42,745 nt of DNA from Vibrio sp. UBA2441 (GTDB taxonomy: Bacteria > Pseudomonadota > Gammaproteobacteria > Enterobacterales > Vibrionaceae), in assembly GCA_002342685.1 (NCBI GenBank), contig DDQN01000058.1, positions 4,090 through 46,834 on the forward strand, written 5' to 3'. The notes below the pieces were generated by a model. It was not told the origin of the DNA. It saw only the letters and a program-made list of their open reading frames with translations, and made no database searches. A program made the position numbers and the translations under genes. Shown here in pieces: positions 36,447 through 42,745 of the stretch (within the stretch, counting starts at the first letter, position 1; every line of letters begins with the position of its first letter).

Positions 36447-36878
36447 AAAGAGCTCAGCCGAATCTTTTGTATCGATATCTGTGCCTATGCTGTGATGAGT
36501 AACCATTACCACGTTGTTGTGCATATTAATCAACGGCGCGCTGCAGCGCTAACGGATATAGAAGTTATTGAGCGCCTTGTCTGTATTCATTTATAGGCCA
36601 TCCTACCAATGAAATGCTCTGTGGTATTCCTTTTAGGCTGATGGATTATATTGAACTGGTCGACTGGACCGGGAAGAGAGCTTAGACAAGGACAAGCCAG
36701 TATTAATGCGCAGCTACCGCCACTGCTAGAAAGATTAAATATCCCTCAAAAGGAGTGGTTGAAGGTCTGCACTCAACTAGAAAGAAAAAGGGCCTTGCTC
36801 GTTGGCGGTAAAGAAAGCTTTCAGGTAGCGATACCGAAGATGCAACGGCATCGAATAAGCGGTTATCAGCTTAGTTAA
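36447..36878 (+). pseudogene. REP-associated tyrosine transposase relic
   Basis: A decayed Y1/HUH transposase of the REP-associated (RAYT, Transposase_17) type, pieced together from three frames. The first piece (from 36447) reads ELSRIFCIDICAYAVMSNHY followed by HVVVHI, containing the catalytic H-x-H (NHYHVV). It stops at about 36594. The second piece (about 36585-36680) reads GHPTNEMLCGIPFRLMDYIE then LVDWTG. After a frameshift the third piece (to 36878) reads INAQLPPLLERLNIPQKEWL. The catalytic-tyrosine region between the pieces, plus the N-terminus, is missing. Reading the pieces in order matches the family pattern I recall (AYAVMSNH, then GNPRE/GIPF, then IELVDWTGR and a C-terminal helical block). 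It is non-functional. Confidence 0.85.
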
Positions 36879-37221
36879 CCTTGATCAAAATTCCATTTAA
36901 ATAACGTTATTTAGCAAAAGCTAAGGTTTCGTGTTGCTGCTAATTACTATTTTTTGACTATTGATGTGAAAAAAATGTGATTCCATAGAAATTGCCCTGC
37001 TATCTTTCAATCTCCTTTTCTAACTGGTGGATTATTCTTTTTGTAAGCTTTGTTTAAAATGGGAGTTAACTGTCTCTATTTTGAGTATAAAAATAACATT
37101 AATTAACATTAGATAATCTTTCTTAGCATACTTGATAATTTAAAAATTTCTGATGCTATGTAGACTTTAAATTAAATCGATTATCTTTCAAAAAGTACTT
37201 AGTAATTTGGATTGATGAACA
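36879..37221. other. AT-rich region before the OmpA gene, with 16-bp palindrome
   Basis: About 340 bases with no ORF. TAAATAACGTTATTTA at 36898-36913 is a perfect 16-bp palindrome, 20 bases after the transposase relic. It may be an operator or an element-end remnant. The rest is AT-rich leader for the OmpA gene at 37222. Confidence 0.5.
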
Positions 37222-38289
37222 ATGGTTAATAAAACATTAATAATATATATTCTCAGTGTACTTCTGTTACAAAATGTGCAGGCAGAAGAAAAAACAGAAT
37301 GGACAAATGATGTATATATTGGCGGGTCGTTAGGTACTGGCTCCTTATATTCTCTGTGTGAAGGTAGCCCTATAGATTGTAAAGAGCATGCCTTTTCCTA
37401 TTCTGGGTATTTGGGTTATCAAATACTTGATGATTTATCTTTTGAGGTAGAAGCGATCAATTTTGGGGATTATTCTCTAGAGCAACAAAGCGGTATTAAA
37501 CAAAATGGCGCCATAAAGGGCATCCTACCTTCTGTAAAATATAGGTTTTATGATGATGGCTCATCGTCATTCTTTGCTAGTGTCGGCGTACTCGCGTGGC
37601 GATCTAATATCACAGGAAATAGCCATTTTACAACAACTAGCTACGCACCTTCAGCAGGGCTTCACTATCAATATCAGTTAAATGATAACTGGCGCTTAGG
37701 GGCAGCCTATCAAGTGTTTGGTCCTGATTTTTCAGTAGAGTCGACGATACTTGGTCGTTTAAGTCTTAATGTCGAATATCGCTTTGGGCACTCAACGCCG
37801 ACAAAAAATATTCCTATCAAGAAAGAAAAGCCTATTGAAAGCATTTCCCATCCTATAGTTGTAGAAAATGACTCGCTTAATGAAACACTCTCTCCGGTTG
37901 AGACCAACATCGTAAACATTGAAAAGCCTACTCCCGAGCCCGTTGAAATCAATTGGCAAGAAATACCCAAGCACCGCATTTATTTTGATACAGCAAGCAC
38001 TGTTCCAATCAATATTTATTACGTAGACAACATCATTTATACGCTTAAACAAGTGGAAGATTTAAAAGTAAGGATAGAAGGCCACACCGATAGCGATGGC
38101 AGCCTTGCTCTTAATAAAAAATATGGACTTAAACGAGCCGAGTCTGTCGCCAAATACCTTGTTAATAAAGGGATAAAACCGAGCCTAATATCCGTGGTTT
38201 CTATTGGCGAAGTTCAACCTATTGCAACAAATTCCACTCGGCAAGGACGTGCATTAAACCGCCGTGTTGAAGCTGTGCTTTATAAATAA
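37222..38289 (+). CDS. OmpA-family outer-membrane protein
   Basis: A 355-residue protein. Signal peptide is MVNKTLIIYILSVLLLQNVQA. Residues ~25-190 look like an 8-stranded OmpA-type barrel with alternating aromatic strands (VYIGGSLGTGSLY, LRLNVEYRFG-type strands). A Pro/Glu-rich linker follows. Residues ~250-355 are an OmpA peptidoglycan-binding domain (IYFDTASTVP, IEGHTDSDGSLALNKKYGL, RAESVAKYLVNKGIKP, ALNRRVEAVL). It anchors the outer membrane to the cell wall. It is 14 bases before the calcium-repeat lipoprotein gene, so the two are co-transcribed and may be displayed together. Confidence 0.9.
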   Translation: MVNKTLIIYILSVLLLQNVQAEEKTEWTNDVYIGGSLGTGSLYSLCEGSPIDCKEHAFSYSGYLGYQILDDLSFEVEAINFGDYSLEQQSGIKQNGAIKGILPSVKYRFYDDGSSSFFASVGVLAWRSNITGNSHFTTTSYAPSAGLHYQYQLNDNWRLGAAYQVFGPDFSVESTILGRLSLNVEYRFGHSTPTKNIPIKKEKPIESISHPIVVENDSLNETLSPVETNIVNIEKPTPEPVEINWQEIPKHRIYFDTASTVPINIYYVDNIIYTLKQVEDLKVRIEGHTDSDGSLALNKKYGLKRAESVAKYLVNKGIKPSLISVVSIGEVQPIATNSTRQGRALNRRVEAVLYK

Positions 38290-38303
38290 ATAGGACGCTT
38301 GCT

Positions 38304-41300
38304 ATGCTTTTAAATAAATTAAAAAGAATTATTTCAAAATTAACGAAGTCAAAACGTATTAAAACCAATAATGTAAAAAAAACAGTTGCTAAAATAAATC
38401 AGCATAAGAAAAAAACCGTGGCGGCTTTATTATTATTATCGCTGCTTGGATGTAATGATGATATTGCCGTTAGTAATAAAGATAAGCAAGCACCACCACC
38501 CGATTTAACACTAGACTCTGATGCTGATGGATTAACGGATGTGGAAGAAGAAGCGCTCGGTACCGATCCCACTAAGCCAGATACGGATGGTGATGGTTTC
38601 ACCGACAAAGAAGAAGTTGATGCTGGCACAGACCCGCTAGACTCCAATGATCCTATTGAAAAAGATAGTGATAGCGATGGTTTATCTGACCGTGAGGAGC
38701 TTATCGCTGGCACGGATGTTACTAACCCAGATACAGATAATGATGGTTTGACCGATGGCTTGGAAATAAGCGCAGGTACTGACCCATTAGACCCCAGTGA
38801 CCCTATACCGGTCGATCAAGATGGTGATGGTCTCAGTGACAATTCAGAAATTGAACTCGGCACCGATCCAAACGATGCAGACTCCGATGATGATGGCTTA
38901 ACCGATAAGCAAGAAGTCGATTTAGGTACCGATCCGTTAGATGCCAATTCGCCTGTTAGCACATTAGACAGCGATAATGATGGTGTGACCGACATACAAG
39001 AAGGCATCGATGGCACCAACCCTTTAAATTCAGATACCGATGGTGATGGACTGACTGATGGTGAAGAAAAAGCACATAACACAGATCCATTAACTCCTGA
39101 TACGGATGGCGACGGCATTTCAGATAAAGATGAAATAGATAACGCGACCAACCCGCTGGATTCGAGCGACCCCAATAACACAGTCGATAGCGATAATGAC
39201 GGGATATCCGATGTTATTGAAGTGGCCGCAGGCACAGATCCGAGTGATGATAATGACCCCAGTGATCAGGTAGATAGTGATAATGACGGTCTTTCAGACA
39301 GACAAGAAGTGATTGATGGCTCAAACCATCATAATCCTGATACCGATGGCGATGGCGTAACTGATGGTAAAGAAAAAGAGATAGGCACGGATCCATCAAA
39401 ACCTGATACTGACGCCGATGGCTTAACAGATGTCGAAGAAGTTGCCTTAGGCACAGACCCATTAAAAGTGGACACCGATGGTGATGGCTTCACCGACAAA
39501 CAAGAAGTGGATTTAGGGACAAATCCCTTAAATCCAAACGATCCGCCAATTTCCAATAAAGAGACAGACACTGATGGTGATGGCATTGTCGATGAGCTAG
39601 AAATCATACTTGGCACTGACCCAGAAACCCCTGATACAGATAATGATGGGGTCACAGATGGGCAAGAAATTGAGAATGGCACCAACCCACTCAACCCTGA
39701 TACTGATGATGATGGCGTGTCTGATGGGCAAGAGGTTATTGATGGCACAGATCCACTCATGCCAGATACCGATGGCGATGGCTTAGCCGATGGTGAAGAA
39801 AAGGAACAAGGTAGCAATCCAACGAGCCCTGACACGGACGGAGACGGTTATACCGATAAAGAAGAAGTCGACGCGGGGAGCGACCCGACCGATTCAACTA
39901 TGCCCAATGCAGAGACTGATTCTGATGGTGATGGTTTAAATGATAAGGCGGAAGTAGAGATAGGCGCTGACATCAGTAAACCCGATACCGACGGCGATGG
40001 CTTAACTGATGGTTTCGAGGTTGATAATGGTTTGAACCCATTAAACCCTGATTCCGATGGTGACGGGGTCACGGATGGAGAAGAAATTATTAAGGGAAAG
40101 GACCCACTAGATCCTACCGACAATAATGGTTCAGCCAATCTTGATAGTGACGGAGATGGACTCTCAGATGAAGAGGAAGAAGCATTAGGCACAGATCCAA
40201 AGCGTGCAGATAGCGATGGTGATGGCATAGCAGACAAACAAGAAGTGGATCTGGGCACCGACCCATTGAATCCAGACAGCGATAATGATGGCCTAACCGA
40301 TGGTTTTGAAAATGACTTTGGTTCAGATCCATTAGATGAGGCAGATCCAATCACGCCAAATTCTCTTGATTCAGATGGTGATGGCTTAACAGACGTAGAA
40401 GAGCGAGTGCTAGGCACAGATCCCAATAATGCCGATACCGATGGTGATGGGCTAACCGACAAACAAGAAGTGGATGCGGGTACTAACCCACTAGATAGCA
40501 CAGACCCAGGTGATAAAGATAGCGATGGCGATGGAATTTCAGATAAAGCGGAAATTATTGCTGGCACCGATATTAATCACCCCTGGGATCCTAGTGATAG
40601 ACTAGATCAAGATAAAGATGGAGTGTCTAATAAGGATGAGGTACTCGATGGTACCGATATAAACAACCCTGACAGTGATGGCGACGGGGTACCCGATGGC
40701 ATAGACCCAAATCCAATGAACCCTGACACCGATGGCGATGGTGTCAATGATGGTCAAGATCCCGAGCCGACCAATCCCGATGTAGACGGCAGCGGCAGCA
40801 TTGACAGCGATAAAGATGGATTACCGGATGATAAAGACCCGAATCCTAATAATCCAGACACCGATGGTGATGGTGTGCCAGATGGTATTGACCCTGATCC
40901 GACTAATCCGGATACCGACAGTGATGGCCTAACGGATGGCTCAGATCCAAACCCTACAAACCCTGACACTGACGGTGACGGGGTGCCGGACGGCATTGAC
41001 CCTAGTCCCACTAACCCAGATTCCGACGGTGATGGGATCAATGACGGTGAAGATTTCAGGCCGACTAATCCCGTTGTAGATAGAGATGACGTTGACGATG
41101 TAGATAAAGACGGTTTACCAGATGATTTTGATCCTAATACTAACAACCCAGACACCGATGGTGATGGCATACCTGATGGTATAGACCCTGATCCAAGTAA
41201 TCCAGATACCGATAGTGATGGTCTACCAGACGGCTCTGACCCTAATCCAACCAATCCAGACACTGACGGTGATGGCGTGCCTGATGGTATTGACCCGAAC

Positions 41301-41741
41301 CCAACCAACCCTGACACCGATGGCGATGGGGTGAATGATGGTCAAGATCCCGAGCCAACTAATCCTGATGTAGATGGTAGTAACAGCACAGACAGTGATG
41401 GCGATGGTTTGCCAGATGATATTGATCCTAATACTAACAACCCAGACACCGATGGTGATGGCATACCTGATGGTATAGACCCTGATCCAAGTAATCCTGA
41501 TACCGATAGTGATGGTCTACCAGACGGCTCTGACCCTAATCCAATCAACCCAGACACAGACGGCGATGGCGTACCTGATGGCCTTGACCCTAATCCAACG
41601 AATCCAGACACGGATGGCGATGGGGTCAATGACGGAGAGGATACATCTGTAACCGAACCCGATGTGACATATCGCTTTGTTACTTCTTCGGATTCAGTAG
41701 TTATCAATAAGGGAGGCTATACAGTTCGCATTAAGTACTAG
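38304..41741 (+). CDS. Giant thrombospondin-type-3 calcium-repeat lipoprotein
   Basis: An 1145-residue, strongly acidic protein. After a very long basic leader (about 40 residues, more than a dozen Lys/Arg) comes a hydrophobic stretch and lipobox LLGC, so it should be lipid-anchored. The rest is on the order of sixty short Asp-rich units of the DxDxDG type, the thrombospondin type 3/calcium-binding repeat. Up to about residue 785 units read like DSDGDGLTDxEExxxGTDP. Later ones read DTDGDGxPDGxDPNPTNP. Only the last ~25 residues are non-repetitive. Calcium-stiffened rods of this kind usually act as surface spacers or adhesion stalks. It shares a transcript with the OmpA gene. Confidence 0.88.
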   Translation: MLLNKLKRIISKLTKSKRIKTNNVKKTVAKINQHKKKTVAALLLLSLLGCNDDIAVSNKDKQAPPPDLTLDSDADGLTDVEEEALGTDPTKPDTDGDGFTDKEEVDAGTDPLDSNDPIEKDSDSDGLSDREELIAGTDVTNPDTDNDGLTDGLEISAGTDPLDPSDPIPVDQDGDGLSDNSEIELGTDPNDADSDDDGLTDKQEVDLGTDPLDANSPVSTLDSDNDGVTDIQEGIDGTNPLNSDTDGDGLTDGEEKAHNTDPLTPDTDGDGISDKDEIDNATNPLDSSDPNNTVDSDNDGISDVIEVAAGTDPSDDNDPSDQVDSDNDGLSDRQEVIDGSNHHNPDTDGDGVTDGKEKEIGTDPSKPDTDADGLTDVEEVALGTDPLKVDTDGDGFTDKQEVDLGTNPLNPNDPPISNKETDTDGDGIVDELEIILGTDPETPDTDNDGVTDGQEIENGTNPLNPDTDDDGVSDGQEVIDGTDPLMPDTDGDGLADGEEKEQGSNPTSPDTDGDGYTDKEEVDAGSDPTDSTMPNAETDSDGDGLNDKAEVEIGADISKPDTDGDGLTDGFEVDNGLNPLNPDSDGDGVTDGEEIIKGKDPLDPTDNNGSANLDSDGDGLSDEEEEALGTDPKRADSDGDGIADKQEVDLGTDPLNPDSDNDGLTDGFENDFGSDPLDEADPITPNSLDSDGDGLTDVEERVLGTDPNNADTDGDGLTDKQEVDAGTNPLDSTDPGDKDSDGDGISDKAEIIAGTDINHPWDPSDRLDQDKDGVSNKDEVLDGTDINNPDSDGDGVPDGIDPNPMNPDTDGDGVNDGQDPEPTNPDVDGSGSIDSDKDGLPDDKDPNPNNPDTDGDGVPDGIDPDPTNPDTDSDGLTDGSDPNPTNPDTDGDGVPDGIDPSPTNPDSDGDGINDGEDFRPTNPVVDRDDVDDVDKDGLPDDFDPNTNNPDTDGDGIPDGIDPDPSNPDTDSDGLPDGSDPNPTNPDTDGDGVPDGIDPNPTNPDTDGDGVNDGQDPEPTNPDVDGSNSTDSDGDGLPDDIDPNTNNPDTDGDGIPDGIDPDPSNPDTDSDGLPDGSDPNPINPDTDGDGVPDGLDPNPTNPDTDGDGVNDGEDTSVTEPDVTYRFVTSSDSVVINKGGYTVRIKY
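40809..41660 (+). repeat. Higher-order tandem duplication, 294 bp (98 codons)
   Basis: Within the calcium-repeat gene a 294-bp block recurs three times, starting at 40809, 41103 and 41397 (the third is cut to about 88 codons by the unique C-terminus). Each holds one 16-residue and four 18-residue units plus a 10-residue spacer containing DVD or similar. Copies two and three are nearly identical over most of their length; copy one has diverged more. Confidence 0.9.
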
Positions 41742-41748
41742 CTCGTTT

Positions 41749-41790
41749 GCCAACAAGAGACATATATACTCTCTTGTTGGCTTATTTAAT
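41749..41790 (+). terminator. Rho-independent terminator of the OmpA/calcium-repeat operon
   Basis: GCCAACAAGAGA pairs perfectly with TCTCTTGTTGGC (12 bp) around a 9-base loop, followed by a T-rich tail. It begins 8 bases after the stop at 41741. Confidence 0.9.
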
Positions 41791-42024
41791 TTACTTATCA
41801 GTGATGAAATGTGCAGTAAACATATTTCTGAAAGTGAGTAGTGAACGCTGAAATAATTAGATGTAGCGACGTAATTTTTAAATTTTAATTAAGTAATGAT
41901 GTTCGGTGTGTTTTGAATTGAAAATAAAATTTGATTGCTTGAATACTCATTTTGATAGCTATGGGTGTAGGTGTTTTAAATATCAAGGCAATCGAATTAC
42001 ATAAATTAGTAATAGGGGTAGTAA

Positions 42025-42745
42025 ATGAAATTTAAACAAATGCCATTGGCAATTGCGATCATAGGTATTCTTTCCCATCCAGTTAGTATGGTATCTGCTG
42101 CGCAGAATAAGAGTAATTATGATAAACAAAGTGGTCTTGAAATATATATTGTAGATAATGAAAAAGGAAATCCACTTAAAGGCGAGTATGAGACTGAAGT
42201 AAGAATATTTGTTACTGATTCGAGCGACTCTGATATAAAAGAGTTGGTAAAAACACTGAGCCATAGCTGTAAATTTGTGAATGGGAGTTGCCATATCCCG
42301 ATTAATAAGGCGCAACTAATTAGTCAGAACTTGATTAACTTGGGCGCTGGGCAATCATTAATGTATGAAATCACGCTCCCAGCAGTACCTGGATTAGGGA
42401 CACTCACACAGCTTGATAGCCCCTCAAGCTTTGCCTATTACGCACAAACAGCCGAGAACGTAACGGGGGATGTGACCGCTAATTCATTATCGGTGGGTGG
42501 TATAGACCTTTTTGATAGTAATGGTACCTATATTGGCCCAGTGAATTCGGCATTGAAAGGTGAGACAGGTGCAGTAGGTCCTAAAGGTGATGCTGGCGCT
42601 GATGGAGCTAAAGGTGATGCTGGCGCTGATGGAGCTAAAGGTGATACAGGTGCAGTAGGTCCTAAAGGTGATACAGGTGCAGATGGAGCTGCTGGTCTAG
42701 CAGGTGCTGATGGTCAGGATGGTACAAATGGTCAGCCGGGTGCTA
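42025..42745 (+). CDS. Secreted collagen-like protein, 5' part only
   Basis: The frame opens at ATG 42025 with GGGG upstream and is still open at the window end (240 residues visible). The N-terminus is a signal peptide (MKFKQMPLAIAIIGILSHPV ending near SMVSAA). Residues ~30-175 form a globular head of unknown family with two cysteines (SHSCKFVNGSCHI). From about residue 179 it changes to unbroken Gly-X-Y triplets (GETGAVGPKGDAGADGAKGD and onward), the collagen motif. Bacterial collagen-like proteins are usually surface fibres. It starts 283 bases after the calcium-repeat gene and has its own leader. Confidence 0.85.
   Translation, partial: MKFKQMPLAIAIIGILSHPVSMVSAAQNKSNYDKQSGLEIYIVDNEKGNPLKGEYETEVRIFVTDSSDSDIKELVKTLSHSCKFVNGSCHIPINKAQLISQNLINLGAGQSLMYEITLPAVPGLGTLTQLDSPSSFAYYAQTAENVTGDVTANSLSVGGIDLFDSNGTYIGPVNSALKGETGAVGPKGDAGADGAKGDAGADGAKGDTGAVGPKGDTGADGAAGLAGADGQDGTNGQPGA
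42559..42745 (+). repeat. 27-bp collagen-like tandem units running to the window end
   Basis: 27-bp units, nine residues each, start at 42559, 42586, 42613, 42640, 42667, 42694 and 42721. The units at 42586 and 42613 (GDAGADGAK) are identical at the DNA level; those at 42559 and 42640 (G-x-TGAVGPK) differ by one base. The array continues past the window edge. Confidence 0.92.

Noticed and set aside
36810..36823. AAAGAAAGCTTTC, resembling the LacI operator
   Set aside because: It lacks the central CG of the GAAAGCGCTTTC motif, is not symmetric in the arms, and lies inside the transposase relic.
39848..40567. Long Ser/Pro-rich minus-strand reading frames opposite the calcium-repeat gene (also 38816-39235, 39329-39835, 40754-41317)
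   Set aside because: They are antisense shadows of the Asp-rich repeat codons. The frames have no ribosome-binding sites and consist only of the complement of GAT/GAC/GGT runs.
38520..41660. Regular DNA repeats that could be read as a CRISPR array
   Set aside because: The repeats are protein-coding on the plus strand, differ by codon choice, and have no unique spacers.
41983..42315. Minus-strand ORF opposite the collagen-like gene
   Set aside because: It is the shadow of the plus-strand frame that carries a signal peptide and Gly-X-Y triplets.

Overview
The window reads as a chromosomal segment from a marine, heterotrophic Gammaproteobacterium, probably in the Oceanospirillales/Alteromonadales/Vibrionales range. 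The evidence is a LamB-type porin, a Dpp-type sugar/peptide ABC importer, a dCache chemoreceptor, DUF3015 and DUF4105 genes, and a REP-associated transposase relic. The genus cannot be fixed from sequence alone. No tRNA, rRNA, CRISPR array or intact mobile element was seen. Both ends fall inside low-complexity or repetitive coding DNA (a GCA run at base 1, collagen-like 27-bp units at the right end), so the window may be a whole contig that broke at repeats.

Left part (1-7.3 kb): a partial DUF4399 secreted protein, a periplasmic binding-like protein, an AraC regulator, a lipoprotein-like M4 (thermolysin-type) metallopeptidase with a PKD domain, two unassigned genes (one a lipoprotein), and a small regulator that joins an XRE helix-turn-helix to an NBR1-like Ig domain. 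Next (7.3-12.6 kb, minus strand) is a tight five-gene cluster: AMP-forming acyl-CoA (acetate) ligase, 2-oxoacid dehydrogenase E1 alpha and beta, a lipoyl E2, and a free-standing acyl carrier protein. It has no E3. A 4 x 15-bp tandem repeat carrying in-frame stop codons lies between E1 beta and E2. Then come a chemoreceptor, a Na/phosphate cotransporter and a binding-protein-like gene without a signal peptide.

Centre (18-34 kb): a coherent beta-glucan oligosaccharide locus. A five-gene ABC importer is followed by an 1149-residue phosphorylase best matched to the beta-1,3-glucan phosphorylase family GH149, then a LacI regulator, a LamB-type outer-membrane porin, an AraC regulator and a GH3 beta-glucosidase without a signal peptide. 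Six near-identical palindromes with core GAAAGCGCTTTC (one has a one-base change) lie before the importer (three), the phosphorylase (one) and the porin (two), which defines a local LacI regulon. The GH3/AraC intergenic region lacks this palindrome and instead carries a 21-bp-spaced direct repeat typical of AraC-family sites. The implied pathway is porin, then periplasmic binding protein, then ABC import, then phosphorolysis plus hydrolysis in the cytoplasm. Laminarin-type oligosaccharides are the best-guess substrate.

Right part (34-42.7 kb): a DUF4105 protein and a DUF3015 protein, a decayed REP-associated tyrosine transposase, then a cell-surface set: an OmpA-family protein, a very large thrombospondin-type-3/calcium-repeat lipoprotein with a recent 98-residue higher-order duplication, and the start of a secreted collagen-like protein cut by the window end.
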